Shown: piece after piece, positions 36,432-47,819 of the stretch | Position numbering within the stretch: position 1 is the stretch's first letter | Layout of the letters: each line of letters starts with the position of its first letter | Origin: Phaeobacter gallaeciensis | Lineage (GTDB): Bacteria; Pseudomonadota; Alphaproteobacteria; Rhodobacterales; Rhodobacteraceae | DNA: 64,000 nucleotides | Direction of reading: 5' to 3' | NCBI RefSeq assembly: GCF_001678945.1 | Contig: NZ_CP015124.1 | Coordinates: 2,456,001 to 2,520,000, forward strand | Notes under the pieces: generated by a model | Told to the model about the DNA's origin: nothing | Databases searched by the model: none | Seen by the model: the letters and a program-made list of their open reading frames with translations, nothing else | Translations under genes and position numbers: made by a program

Positions 36432-37862
36432 ATGACGGAAGAAAAATGGGGACAGCTCAGACAACGATTGCTCAAGACAGTCGGTCAAAACAATTTCACC
36501 ACCTGGATCGAGCCGCTTGAATTCAGTTCGGTCGATGAAGGCGTCGCGGTCTTTCATGTGCCGACGAACTTCATGGGGAACTATGTCAGCCAGAACTTTG
36601 CAGATCTGATTCTGCACGAGCTCAGCATGTCCGGTGAATCGGTACAGCGGCTTGCGTTTAAGGTGGCTGCCAACTCACCTGCCCGCCCGGTGCGGCAGAC
36701 GGAACGGGCCGCTGAACCCTTTGCCGAAATGGCCGAGGCGAGTACTGCTCAGGCAGGCGCTGCTGCGCGGACCGAGGATGCGGCTGCGTCGTCTTCGTCG
36801 TCGCGTGACGGGCTGGATGCCTTGCAGGCGGCACCGCTGGATCCGCGGTTCACCTTTGACAGCTTTGTTGTCGGAAAGCCGAACGAACTGGCCCATGCCG
36901 CTGCGCGCCGCGTGGCCGAGGGCGGTCCGGTGACTTTCAATCCGCTGGTGCTCTATGGCGGTGTTGGCCTGGGTAAAACCCACCTGATGCACGCCATCGC
37001 CTGGGAGCTGAAAGAACAGAACCCGCAGCTGAACGTGCTCTACTTGTCGGCGGAACAGTTCATGTACCGCTTTGTGCAGGCGCTGCGCGAACGCAAGATG
37101 ATGGACTTCAAACACCTGTTCCGCTCGGTCGACGTGCTGATGGTGGATGACGTGCAATTCATTGCGGGCAAGGATTCCACGCAGGAAGAATTCTTCCATA
37201 CCTTCAATGCGCTGGTGGACCAGAACAAGCAGATCATCATTTCGGCGGACCGTGCCCCGGGTGAGATCAAGGATCTTGAGGACCGCGTGAAATCGCGTCT
37301 GCAATGTGGTCTGGTGGTGGATCTGCACCCCACCGATTACGAACTGCGTCTCGGCATCCTTCAGACCAAGGTGCAGCAGCACCGCGAAACCTATCCGGGC
37401 CTTGAAATCGCTGATGGCGTGCTTGAATTCCTGGCGCATCGCATCTCGACCAACGTGCGTGTTCTCGAAGGCGCTCTGACTCGTCTCTTCGCCTTTGCCT
37501 CGCTCGTTGGGCGCGAGATCGACATGGATCTGACACAGGACTGTCTGGCCGATGTGCTGCGCGCCTCGGAACGTAAAATCACCGTCGAAGAGATCCAGCG
37601 CAAGGTGTCGGAATATTACAACATCCGCATGTCGGACATCATCGGCCCCAAGCGTCTGCGCTCCTATGCGCGGCCGCGGCAGGTGGCGATGTATCTGTGC
37701 AAGCAGTTGACCAGCCGGTCGCTGCCGGAAATCGGCCGCCGTTTTGGCGGGCGCGACCACACAACCGTGATGCATGGTGTCAAACGGATTGAAGAGCTGA
37801 AGACGACCGACGGCCAGATCGCCGAAGACGTCGAAATGCTGCGCCGCTCCCTGGAGGCATAA
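36432..37862 (+). CDS. dnaA: Chromosomal replication initiator DnaA
   Basis: A 476-residue initiator. Domain I is at 1-85 (WGQLRQRLLKTVGQNNFTTWIEPL). A variable Ala-rich linker runs to about 135. The AAA+ domain (FDSFVVGKPNELAHAAARRVAE; Walker A LYGGVGLGKTHLMHA; Walker B VLMVDDVQFIAGKD) follows. The DNA-binding domain IV ends with RPRQVAMYLCKQLTSRSLPEIGRRFGGRDHTTVMHGVKRI. The ATG at 36432 follows GAGG. A terminator separates it from dnaN. Confidence 0.97.
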   Translation: MTEEKWGQLRQRLLKTVGQNNFTTWIEPLEFSSVDEGVAVFHVPTNFMGNYVSQNFADLILHELSMSGESVQRLAFKVAANSPARPVRQTERAAEPFAEMAEASTAQAGAAARTEDAAASSSSSRDGLDALQAAPLDPRFTFDSFVVGKPNELAHAAARRVAEGGPVTFNPLVLYGGVGLGKTHLMHAIAWELKEQNPQLNVLYLSAEQFMYRFVQALRERKMMDFKHLFRSVDVLMVDDVQFIAGKDSTQEEFFHTFNALVDQNKQIIISADRAPGEIKDLEDRVKSRLQCGLVVDLHPTDYELRLGILQTKVQQHRETYPGLEIADGVLEFLAHRISTNVRVLEGALTRLFAFASLVGREIDMDLTQDCLADVLRASERKITVEEIQRKVSEYYNIRMSDIIGPKRLRSYARPRQVAMYLCKQLTSRSLPEIGRRFGGRDHTTVMHGVKRIEELKTTDGQIAEDVEMLRRSLEA

Positions 37863-37890
37863 GCGCGATCCGACCGAGACGTGACAATGC

Positions 37891-37917
37891 GGCCCCGGCA
37901 ATCCGGGGCCGTTTTTC
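37891..37917 (+). terminator. Rho-independent terminator after dnaA
   Basis: A perfect 9-bp stem (CGGCCCCGG/CCGGGGCCG) with loop CAAT and TTTTT, 28 bp past the dnaA stop. dnaN therefore probably has its own promoter in the remaining 190 bp. Confidence 0.88.
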
Positions 37918-38111
37918 CATGCAGGACCGGGATGCCATTTGTATGCCAGCGGGCAACGTTTGACGGTGTTCTGCGCCCTGCCGATCACAGGCCCCTTGAC
38001 GCTGCCTCCTTTCCCTTGGAGAAGTCGATAAAAAGCCTTGTATGGCAGGGGTAAACCGCTAATTTGCTTATCCCGGCCACTGCCTGAGGCAAGACAAAAA
38101 GGACAAGGGAC

Positions 38112-39233
38112 ATGAAGATCAGCATCGAACGCGGCACGCTTCTCAAGGCTGTGGCCCAGGCACAATCGGTCGTAGAGCGGCGTAACACCATTCCGATCCT
38201 CGCCAATGTGCTGATCGAAGCCGAGGGCGATACCGCCCAGTTCCGCGCCACCGATCTGGACATCGAAGTGGTCGACAAGGCCCCCGCGCAGGTTGAGCGC
38301 GCCGGGGCGACCACCGTGGCTGCGACCACCCTGCATGAAATTGTGCGCAAACTGCCCGATGGCGCGCTCGTGACCCTGACGGCCGATGCCGCCACAGGCC
38401 GCCTGACGGTCGAGGCAGGCCGGTCGAACTTCTCGCTGGCGACCCTGCCGCGCGAAGATTTCCCGGTAATGGCCTCGTCCGAGTATCATTCGAATTTCAC
38501 CGCCAACGCGGCCATGCTGCGTCGCCTGTTCGACAAGTCGAAATTTGCGATTTCGACCGAAGAGACGCGCTACTACCTGAACGGTGTCTACATGCATGTG
38601 GCCGACAGCTCCGAAGGCGGCAAGGCACTGCGCTGCGTGGCGACCGATGGTCACCGTCTGGCGCGGATCGATGCGCCGCTGCCGATGGGCGCCGAGGATA
38701 TGCCGGGCGTGATCGTGCCGCGTAAAACCGTGGGTGAGCTGCGCAAGCTGCTGGACGATGACGAGATGGACATCGCCGTTTCGGTCTCCGAAACCAAGGT
38801 CCGCTTTGCCACGCCGAATATCACCCTGACCTCCAAGGTAATCGACGGCACCTTCCCGGATTACACCCGCGTCATTCCGGTGGGGAACACCCGCCGTCTG
38901 GAAGTGGATGCAGCCGAATTCGCCAAGGCTGTGGACCGGGTCGCCACCGTCTCTTCGGAACGTTCCCGCGCGGTCAAGCTGCAGCTGGAAGAAGATCGCC
39001 TGATCCTGTCGGTCAACGCGCCCGACAGCGGCGCAGCCGAGGAAGAGCTGGCGGTTGCCTACAGCGACGAGCGCCTGGAAATCGGCTTTAACGCCAAGTA
39101 TCTCTTGGAGATCGCCAGCCAGGTGGACCGGGAAAACGCGGTGTTCCTGTTCAACTCCTCCGGCGATCCGACCCTGATGCGCGAAGGCAATGACGAAAGC
39201 GCGGTTTACGTCGTCATGCCGATGCGCGTCTGA
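38112..39233 (+). CDS. dnaN: DNA polymerase III beta subunit (sliding clamp)
   Basis: A 373-residue clamp starting MKISIERGTLLKAVAQAQSVVERRNTIPILANVLIEA. Further signature segments are VATDGHRLARID in the middle and the C-terminal NSSGDPTLMREGNDESAVYVVMPMRV, with the usual M-P-M-R-V end. It encircles DNA and tethers polymerase III. AAGGGA precedes the ATG. It is followed by recF after 64 bp. Confidence 0.97.
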   Translation: MKISIERGTLLKAVAQAQSVVERRNTIPILANVLIEAEGDTAQFRATDLDIEVVDKAPAQVERAGATTVAATTLHEIVRKLPDGALVTLTADAATGRLTVEAGRSNFSLATLPREDFPVMASSEYHSNFTANAAMLRRLFDKSKFAISTEETRYYLNGVYMHVADSSEGGKALRCVATDGHRLARIDAPLPMGAEDMPGVIVPRKTVGELRKLLDDDEMDIAVSVSETKVRFATPNITLTSKVIDGTFPDYTRVIPVGNTRRLEVDAAEFAKAVDRVATVSSERSRAVKLQLEEDRLILSVNAPDSGAAEEELAVAYSDERLEIGFNAKYLLEIASQVDRENAVFLFNSSGDPTLMREGNDESAVYVVMPMRV

Positions 39234-39297
39234 CGGCACGGATCCGGCGCTACGGACCCGGCATAGGGTTCTCACTATCAGGAAAGGGGCGCCCTAA

Positions 39298-40398
39298 GTG
39301 CTTGCCCTGACAGAGTTGACCATGTCTCACTTCCGCTCGCATTTGCGGGCGGAACTGCATTTGGATGGGCGGCCCGTGGCGCTGTTCGGGCCAAATGGGG
39401 CGGGTAAGACCAATATCCTTGAGGCAGTATCGCTGTTTTCCCCGGGCCGCGGCCTGCGCCGCGCCAGCGCTGCGGAAATGACCCGCCGCCCAGAGGCGCT
39501 GGGGTGGAAATTGAAGGCGACTCTGCAGGCCCCCACACAGTCCTACGAGGTGGAAACCTGGTCCGAAGGCGGCAACGCCCGGCAGGTCAGGATCGACAAC
39601 AAGGCCTCCAACCAGATCGCACTGGGGCAGATCTGCCGCGTGGTCTGGCTGATCCCTGCGATGGACCGCCTGTGGATCGAAGCCGCCGAGGGCCGTCGCC
39701 GGTTTCTGGATCGCATCGTGCTCAGCTTTGACCCCTCCCATGCCGAGGCGACGCTGGCCTACGAAAAGGCGATGCGCGAACGCAACCGCCTGCTGAAAGA
39801 TCAGAACCGCGATCCGGCCTGGTACCGGGTGCTGGAAACGCAGATGGCTGAAACGGGCCACCGCATCAGCGCCGCGCGGATTGCGGCGGTGTCGCTGCTG
39901 CAAGAGGCGCAGGCGGCCGCCGAAACCGCCTTTCCCGTGGCTGAACTGGAGTTGATCCAGACCGAAGGCGCCATGCCCGCAAGCGCAGAGGACCTGCGCG
40001 AGGCGCTGGCCGAAAGCCGGTTCCGTGATCTGGCGGCGGGGCGCACGCTGGTAGGCCCCCATCGCACCGATCTGATCGGGACCTATGCGGCCAAGGGCGT
40101 ACCGGCCCGCGATTGCTCCACCGGAGAGCAGAAGGCGCTGCTGGTGTCGCTGATTCTCGCCAATGCCCGTGCGCTTGCTGGGCGCGAAGGGGCGCCGCCG
40201 ATCGTGTTGTTGGACGAGGTCGCAGCGCATCTGGACGCGGCCCGCCGCGCCGCGCTTTATGATGAGATCTGTGCGCTGGGGGCGCAGGCCTGGATGACAG
40301 GGACCGAGGCAGAGCTGTTTGCAGAAATGGGTGGTCGCGCCCAGATGCTGGAAATCACCGAGGGCGCAGGCGGATCAAAGGTAGAGGTGCGGTCATGA
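39298..40398 (+). CDS. recF: DNA replication and repair protein RecF
   Basis: A 366-residue SMC-like ATPase. The product begins LALTELTMSHFRSH, so the GTG at 39298 is preferred over the internal ATG; AGGAAAGGGG lies upstream. Walker A is LFGPNGAGKTNILEAVSLFSPGRGLR, and the signature and Walker B region is CSTGEQKALLVSLILANARAL...IVLLDEVAAHLD. It loads RecA at gaps and stalled forks. Its stop overlaps the lysE-family gene by ATGA. Confidence 0.95.
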   Translation: MLALTELTMSHFRSHLRAELHLDGRPVALFGPNGAGKTNILEAVSLFSPGRGLRRASAAEMTRRPEALGWKLKATLQAPTQSYEVETWSEGGNARQVRIDNKASNQIALGQICRVVWLIPAMDRLWIEAAEGRRRFLDRIVLSFDPSHAEATLAYEKAMRERNRLLKDQNRDPAWYRVLETQMAETGHRISAARIAAVSLLQEAQAAAETAFPVAELELIQTEGAMPASAEDLREALAESRFRDLAAGRTLVGPHRTDLIGTYAAKGVPARDCSTGEQKALLVSLILANARALAGREGAPPIVLLDEVAAHLDAARRAALYDEICALGAQAWMTGTEAELFAEMGGRAQMLEITEGAGGSKVEVRS

Positions 40399-41015
40399 CC
40401 CTGTCGATCTGGGATCTGGTGCTTTATGCGGGCGGGCTGTTCGTTCTGTTCCTCACCCCGGGTCCGGTCTGGCTGGCGCTGCTGGCGCGGGCGGTGTCCG
40501 GCGGGTTTCATGCTGCCTGGCCACTGGCGTTGGGAGTGGCTTGCGGCGATATTCTGTGGCCGCTGGTGGCGGTGGCGGGCATGTCCTGGCTGGTGTCCGA
40601 ATTTGCAGGCATCATGACCGTCCTGCGCTGGGTCGCCTGCCTGATGTTCCTGTTCATGGGCATCACCCTGATCCGCCACGCGGGCGCGCGCATTCAGGAA
40701 AATAGCGCGCTGCTCCGGCCCGGCACCTGGGCTGGGTTCATGGCCGGGATTGCCGTTATTCTGGGCAACCCCAAGGCGATCCTGTTCTACATGGGGCTGC
40801 TGCCGGGGTTCTTTGATCTGTCTGCGGTCACGAAGGTGGATGTGGCAGTGATCGTGACGCTGTCCTTTCTGGTGCCGCTGATGGGTAACCTGATACTGGC
40901 GGCGCTGGTGCACCGGTTGCGGGCGTTGCTGTCGTCGCCATCGGCGTTGAAGAAGGTCAACCTGGTGTCCGGCGGCCTCTTGATCTGCGTCGGGCTGATC
41001 ATTCCCTTTTCCTGA
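40395..41015 (+). CDS. LysE family translocator
   Basis: A 206-residue inner-membrane exporter with about six hydrophobic segments. The family start FLTPGPVWLALLARAVSGGFHAAWPLALGVACGDILWPL and the central VILGNPKAILFYMGLLPGFFDL are characteristic of the LysE/RhtB superfamily, which exports amino acids or related metabolites. The substrate is unknown. Translationally coupled to recF by ATGA, and convergent with the TetR gene 18 bp away. Confidence 0.9.
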   Translation: MTLSIWDLVLYAGGLFVLFLTPGPVWLALLARAVSGGFHAAWPLALGVACGDILWPLVAVAGMSWLVSEFAGIMTVLRWVACLMFLFMGITLIRHAGARIQENSALLRPGTWAGFMAGIAVILGNPKAILFYMGLLPGFFDLSAVTKVDVAVIVTLSFLVPLMGNLILAALVHRLRALLSSPSALKKVNLVSGGLLICVGLIIPFS

Positions 41016-41033
41016 CGCCTTGTTGGCCCCGGG

Positions 41034-41627
41034 TCAGGCCTGCGGCGCCAACCAGGCCTCTAGAAATGGGCGCAGCGCATCCAGTGGGGTCTGTTCGTTG
41101 GGACTGGACATGCAGAACCAGATCGCGATCACCTGATTGAGAAAGGCCTGAATGCCTTCGGCCAGGAATTGCGCCGGGTAATCGTCGCGCACCAGTCCTG
41201 CCTGTTGCAGCTGCGCGATCCAACCGCCCCAGATGGCGATCTGGCGGTAGAAGCCTTCGGTCACGACCTCATCCGTTTCGGTGCCGGTGGATCCTGAATA
41301 ACGCAGCAGCAGATCAAAGATCACCCGGTCTCCGGCCACATACTCCAGCAGGGGTGCGATATGTTCCAGCAGGGCCTCGCGGCTGTCTGGCGCCCCCTTT
41401 TCCTCCATCTGGTCAAGATGGCGCATCACCTCGGCCCCGATCAGCACCGCGAGCAGTCCGTCCTTGTCTCGGAAGTGGGAAAACAGCGTGCCCTTGGCCA
41501 CGCCTGCGCGGTTTACAACGTCTTCAACCTTGAGACCGCTGTAACCTTCGGTCGCAACAAGCTCGGCTGTGACCTCCAGCAGTTTGGCACGGGTTTCTAG
41601 TCGGCGTTTCTGGGGCTGTCGCGGCAT
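41034..41627 (-). CDS. TetR family transcriptional regulator
   Basis: A 197-residue repressor. The helix-turn-helix is within residues 10-55 (TRAKLLEVTAELVATEGYSGLKVEDVVNRAGVAKGTLFSHFRDKDGLL). The rest is the all-helical ligand domain. GAGG six bases upstream supports the ATG at 41627 (MPRQPQKRR); an ATG at 41639 is also in frame. Divergent from a quinone-reductase-like gene. The intervening 108 bp hold three copies of one palindrome, almost certainly its operators. Confidence 0.9.
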   Translation of the reverse strand: MPRQPQKRRLETRAKLLEVTAELVATEGYSGLKVEDVVNRAGVAKGTLFSHFRDKDGLLAVLIGAEVMRHLDQMEEKGAPDSREALLEHIAPLLEYVAGDRVIFDLLLRYSGSTGTETDEVVTEGFYRQIAIWGGWIAQLQQAGLVRDDYPAQFLAEGIQAFLNQVIAIWFCMSSPNEQTPLDALRPFLEAWLAPQA

Positions 41628-41649
41628 CTGCGTCCTCATCAAGAAAATG

Positions 41650-41713
41650 TGACCCTGGTCAATTTAAATATTGACCAGGGTCATTTATTGAGTCAATAAA
41701 CTGACCAAGGTCA
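41650..41713. promoter_or_regulatory. Triple TetR operator (TGACCNNGGTCA)
   Basis: TGACCCTGGTCA at 41650-41661, TGACCAGGGTCA at 41672-41683 and TGACCAAGGTCA at 41702-41713 share the palindrome TGACC-N2-GGTCA. The first two are themselves arranged as one larger perfect palindrome with 14-bp arms around TTAAAT. Centre-to-centre distances are 22 and 30 bp. They fill the divergent promoter of the TetR gene and the quinone-reductase gene and would control both. Confidence 0.85.
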
Positions 41714-41735
41714 ATTTAGTTGTAGGAAGTGTCAG

Positions 41736-42329
41736 ATGTCCACCAAGAAAATCATCGTCCTGAATGGTCACCCCGGTGAAACCTCGCTGTCGAAATCGCT
41801 GTGCGATACCTATGCCGCCTCGGCCAAGGCCAAGGGTCACACGGTGCGCTATCACGATATCTCTGCTATGCAGTTCGACATGGATTACGGGCAGGGCGGT
41901 TATAAGAACCCCAAGCCGCTGGAGCCGGATCTGGAAGCCTTCCTTGCAGATCTGGAGTGGGCCGATCACGTGGTGGTGGCAACGCCGCTGTGGTGGGGTG
42001 CGATCCCGGCCAAGCTGAAAGGCGTCTTTGATCGCGCGCTACTTCCGGGTCGGACGTTTGACACGCGCAACCCCAACATGATGGGAGTTCCGGCACCGAT
42101 GCTGACCGGCAAGACCGCCCGGGTGCTGCTGACATCGGACACGCCCCCACTGCTGCTGAGGCTGATTTACAGCAATGCGATCAAGAAAATCATCAGCCGC
42201 CAGATCCTTGGCTTTGTCGGTGTGAAGCCGACCCGGTTCTCCTCCTTTGCGCCTGCCACGGATGCCAAGGGCAAGAAGGTCGAGGGGTGGCTGCAAAAAG
42301 TCGCCGGTCTGGGGGCAAAAGCCGCTTGA
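41736..42329 (+). CDS. NAD(P)H dehydrogenase (quinone), flavodoxin-like fold
   Basis: A 197-residue flavoprotein of the NQO1/KefF/MdaB superfamily. The FMN/FAD phosphate loop is IIVLNGHPGETSLSKSLCDTYA. ATPLWWGAIPAKLKGVFDRALLPGRTF is the flavin and substrate segment. It probably reduces quinones or similar electrophiles by two electrons. Directly controlled, by inference, by the divergent TetR repressor, which suggests induction by a toxic compound such as a quinone. 84 bp upstream of gyrB. Confidence 0.9.
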   Translation: MSTKKIIVLNGHPGETSLSKSLCDTYAASAKAKGHTVRYHDISAMQFDMDYGQGGYKNPKPLEPDLEAFLADLEWADHVVVATPLWWGAIPAKLKGVFDRALLPGRTFDTRNPNMMGVPAPMLTGKTARVLLTSDTPPLLLRLIYSNAIKKIISRQILGFVGVKPTRFSSFAPATDAKGKKVEGWLQKVAGLGAKAA

Positions 42330-42341
42330 ATCCAAGAATAA

Positions 42342-44831
<2,490 letters not shown>

Positions 44832-44849
44832 TCCACAGAATTGCGTTCC

Positions 44850-44875
44850 GTCAGCCGGTCTATGTGTCGGCTGAC
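44850..44875. terminator. Hairpin at the gyrB/PAS-GAF convergent junction
   Basis: A perfect 8-bp stem (GTCAGCCG/CGGCTGAC) with a 10-base loop between two converging stops. No T-run follows on either side, so termination is likely but not certain. Confidence 0.5.
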
Positions 44876-44901
44876 GAGCCTGCGTGTCGCAGGGCGGGCG
44901 A

Positions 44902-45831
44902 TCAGCCGATTTCGATCAACTGGTTTGTCGCCTTTTCGATGCTCAGCTGCTGGGCAATCCAGGCCGCAAACATCTTGATCAGCTCCAGATCGCTGCTCTC
45001 AAAGGGCGTGCGCGGTTCTGATGAGGTGAAGTTGACCGTGCCGAACCGTTCGCCATCGACCACCAACGGTACCCCGATATAGGTTTCAAGAACAAACAGA
45101 CTGTAACAGGGGTGGGGTGCGTCTCCGACCTCTTGAGCTGAGCTGCAGGCAATCGGGCCATTGGCCTCCATCGCGCGTGCGCAGCAGCAATCGGCGATCT
45201 TGAACCGGCTGCCGCGTTCGATTTCCGCGATCTGGGAATAGCTGTAGAGCACGGTGTAGTCTTCGCCGTGAACCCAGCTAACTAAAGCCGAATCCGTTTG
45301 AAAATGGGCGCAGCCCATTTTGAGAATTTCACGGATCTTTTCATTGGTCTCAAGCTCTTGATCCGAAGAAACCCGATAGAGCCTAGCGAGCAATTCGTCA
45401 AAAGCGCGCGGTTTTGAAATGTCGCGGGTAATACCGAAATACCCCAAAACGACGCCACGGGAATCGCGAATTGGGCCGCCTGTTGTTTCGCCTAAAAAGG
45501 TTTTTCCATTTGATCGCAAATAGTTGCTTTCGTAATTATGTTGCTCTGCGGATCCGGATGGATTGAAATGTGCCGCGCCTGCGGACAGGTAGCCTTCTTC
45601 AGTGGGGTAAAGAATGGTGGTGCTGTGGCCGACCATCTGATCGATGGTGTGGCCAAACATGCTTAACGCGGCATTGTTGGCCCAGACGATGCGGCGGTTT
45701 TCATCCGCTACGATGACGGCTTCGGGCAGGTCGCGGAACAGGCTGGGGATCGATACTTTTCCAAGTTTAATATTGGCCGCTTCCTCTGGACGGTGCAGCA
45801 GCTCGGCTGAGCAATTGATCATCGAAATCAC
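44902..45831 (-). CDS. PAS-GAF sensory protein without an output domain
   Basis: A 309-residue soluble protein. A PAS domain occupies about residues 30-145 (FRDLPEAVIVADENRRIVWANNAALSMFGHTIDQMVGHS; ends GYFGITRDISKPRAFDELL). A GAF domain occupies about 150-300 (ETYIGVPLVVDGERFGTVNFTSSEPRTPF; ends AAWIAQQLSIEKATNQLIEI). The GAF has a CCCARAMEANGPIACSS segment whose cysteines could bind a metal, chromophore or redox signal. There is no kinase, cyclase or DNA-binding region after the last helix. It is either a partner protein or a truncated kinase. The upstream DNA is AT-rich. Confidence 0.85.
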   Translation of the reverse strand: MISMINCSAELLHRPEEAANIKLGKVSIPSLFRDLPEAVIVADENRRIVWANNAALSMFGHTIDQMVGHSTTILYPTEEGYLSAGAAHFNPSGSAEQHNYESNYLRSNGKTFLGETTGGPIRDSRGVVLGYFGITRDISKPRAFDELLARLYRVSSDQELETNEKIREILKMGCAHFQTDSALVSWVHGEDYTVLYSYSQIAEIERGSRFKIADCCCARAMEANGPIACSSAQEVGDAPHPCYSLFVLETYIGVPLVVDGERFGTVNFTSSEPRTPFESSDLELIKMFAAWIAQQLSIEKATNQLIEIG

Positions 45832-46050
45832 CTCATCTCAACATTTCTAAAATTGACTGTGCAAAATGGCACAAGCACCAGCGATCGAGCTTTGAAATAC
45901 GCAAGCCTTGATAGGAGTCGCTGGCTACAATTAAATAAAATGAAAAAGTCGTGAAGAGAATGCAAGATTAAAATTCCACCACGAGGGGTATCGTGAAGGA
46001 AACTATTCTGCTTTAAGGCTTATTTCTGAAGGTTTACAGAACGGTCCACC

Positions 46051-46962
46051 TTAAAGAGCAATCGTGCCCAGATGATCCGCCCCGCGCGCCCGGGCCAGTT
46101 GCATTTGCTTCTGCCGCTCCCGGAACCGGGCTTTGTCGGCCTCGCTGGTCTCATGGATGCACATATGACAGGAGACCCCGGCCTCGTACTCGGGGCGCGA
46201 CTTGTCCTCGGGCAGCAGCGGGCGACGACAGCCGTGGCACAGCTCATGCGGACCTTCCTTCAGCCCGTGCCCGACAGAGACACGGTTGTCGAAGACAAAG
46301 CACTCCCCCTGCCAGCTGCTGTCCTGTTCCGGAACCTCTTCCAGATAGCGCAGGATGCCGCCTTTCAGGTGGTAGACATCCTCTACGCCCTGACCTAGCA
46401 GGAAATTGGTGGACTTCTCGCAGCGGATCCCGCCGGTGCAGAACATCGCAACCCGCTTGTTGTGGAAACGGTCCTTGTTGGCCTCCCACCAGGCGGGGAA
46501 TTCCCGGAAACTGCTGGTTTCGGGGTCGATCGCGCCTTCGAAGGTGCCGATCGCCACCTCGTAGTCATTGCGGGTGTCGATCACCACCACATCGTCCGAG
46601 CGGATCAGATCGTTCCAGTCTTCCGGCTCGACGTAGTTGCCGACGCGGGCCTTGGGGTCCACATCGGGCTGGCCCATGGTCACGATCTCTTTTTTCAGAC
46701 GGACTTTCATCCGTCCAAAGGGCGCATCGGTGGCGGTCGCTTCTTTCCACTCCAGGTCGCTGCATCCGGGCAGGGCGCGGATATGCGCCAGCACGGCGTC
46801 GATCCCGGCGCGCGGACCGGCAATGGTGCCGTTGATCCCCTCACGCGCCAGCAACAGAGAGCCTTTGACCTCCTGTCTTAGGCAGAGATCCAGCAGCGGC
46901 CCCCGCAAAGCGTCGGGGTCGGAAAAACGGGTGAAGTGATACAAGGCAGCGATGGTGTACAT
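46051..46962 (-). CDS. trhO: tRNA uridine(34) hydroxylase TrhO (rhodanese-like)
   Basis: A 303-residue YceA-family protein. The N-terminal acylphosphatase-like region reads KGSLLLAREGINGTIAG. The rhodanese domain has VVVIDTRNDYEVAIGTFEGAIDP and the active-site cysteine in AMFCTGGIRCEKSTNFLLGQG. The C-terminal part has two CxxC pairs (CHGCRRPL and CHMCIHE) that could bind zinc. TrhO hydroxylates U34 of certain tRNAs, the first step to 5-methoxyuridine-type modifications. Monocistronic. Confidence 0.92.
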   Translation of the reverse strand: MYTIAALYHFTRFSDPDALRGPLLDLCLRQEVKGSLLLAREGINGTIAGPRAGIDAVLAHIRALPGCSDLEWKEATATDAPFGRMKVRLKKEIVTMGQPDVDPKARVGNYVEPEDWNDLIRSDDVVVIDTRNDYEVAIGTFEGAIDPETSSFREFPAWWEANKDRFHNKRVAMFCTGGIRCEKSTNFLLGQGVEDVYHLKGGILRYLEEVPEQDSSWQGECFVFDNRVSVGHGLKEGPHELCHGCRRPLLPEDKSRPEYEAGVSCHMCIHETSEADKARFRERQKQMQLARARGADHLGTIAL

Positions 46963-47153
46963 AGCCAGCCCTTTACACCAGAGTCCGAAAATCCTGCAAG
47001 ACGGGCTGTCGTGACGGCCCGGCTTTTCAGCGTGGTAATTGGTCGCGTTGCCGATCAGGCAGCATGTCGGAATGCTTCGCCCCGCAGTGGGCGCGGGGAT
47101 TGACGCAACAGATGCTGCGCCCTACGCCTTGTGAAACGAGACAGGATAGTTTC

Positions 47154-47759
47154 ATGCCCAGTGCTTTGATCGTTATAGATGTTCAGAATGACTTTTGCTC
47201 TGGTGGTGCGCTTGCAGTGGCCGGCGGCGAAGAGGTCACCGCTCCGATCAACGCCATGATGGATCGCTATGATGCGGTCATCCTGACCCAGGACTGGCAC
47301 CCGGCGGGACACTCCTCCTTTGCCTCCAGCCATCCGGGCGAAGCTGCCTTTGGCCTGGTCGAGATGCCTTATGGACCGCAGGTTCTGTGGCCCGATCACT
47401 GTGTGCAGGGTACCCCCGGCGCTGCCTTTCACAAGGATCTGCGGCAGGACGGGGATCTGATCATCCGTAAAGGGTTTCGTGCGGCAGTGGACAGCTATTC
47501 GGCCTTTTTCGAGAACGACAAGACCACGCCGACCGGGCTTGAAGGATACCTGCGCAATCGGGACTTGATGGATCTGACGCTGGTAGGCCTGGCAACGGAT
47601 TTCTGCGTTGCCTTCTCGGCGCTGGATGCCGCGCGGCTGGGATTTGATGTCCGGGTTGATCTCTCGGCCTGCCGTGCCATCGATCTGGAGGGATCGCTCA
47701 ATACAGCCTTGAAGGACATGCAGGAGGCGGGTGTCCATTTGGGCCAGGGACCTGCTTAG
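47154..47759 (+). CDS. pncA: Nicotinamidase PncA
   Basis: A 201-residue isochorismatase-fold amidase. The catalytic triad region has D9 (IVIDVQNDFCSGGAL) and the nucleophilic cysteine in LVGLATDFCVAFSALDA. The metal-binding segment is LTQDWHPAGHSSFASSHPG. It converts nicotinamide to nicotinate. The ATG at 47154 follows AGGA and gives the usual length. It precedes a histidine kinase and pncB, the next enzyme of the NAD salvage route. Confidence 0.94.
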   Translation: MPSALIVIDVQNDFCSGGALAVAGGEEVTAPINAMMDRYDAVILTQDWHPAGHSSFASSHPGEAAFGLVEMPYGPQVLWPDHCVQGTPGAAFHKDLRQDGDLIIRKGFRAAVDSYSAFFENDKTTPTGLEGYLRNRDLMDLTLVGLATDFCVAFSALDAARLGFDVRVDLSACRAIDLEGSLNTALKDMQEAGVHLGQGPA

Positions 47760-47819
47760 TGTTTCTTAAAGGGAGTTTCGTTAACTCAAAGAGCGGATTG
47801 ACACGCGCAAGGATAGACG

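Noticed and set aside
38050-38080. Possible DnaA box (TTATCCCGG) upstream of dnaN
   Set aside because: Two of the last positions differ from TTATCCACA and no second box lies nearby.
36675-39275. Very long open frame on the minus strand across dnaA and dnaN
   Set aside because: It overlaps two certain genes on the other strand and runs through their terminator and gap. Long antisense frames are common in GC-rich DNA.
45832-46050. AT-rich gap considered for a tRNA or attachment site
   Set aside because: No tRNA cloverleaf, T-loop sequence or flanking direct repeat was found.
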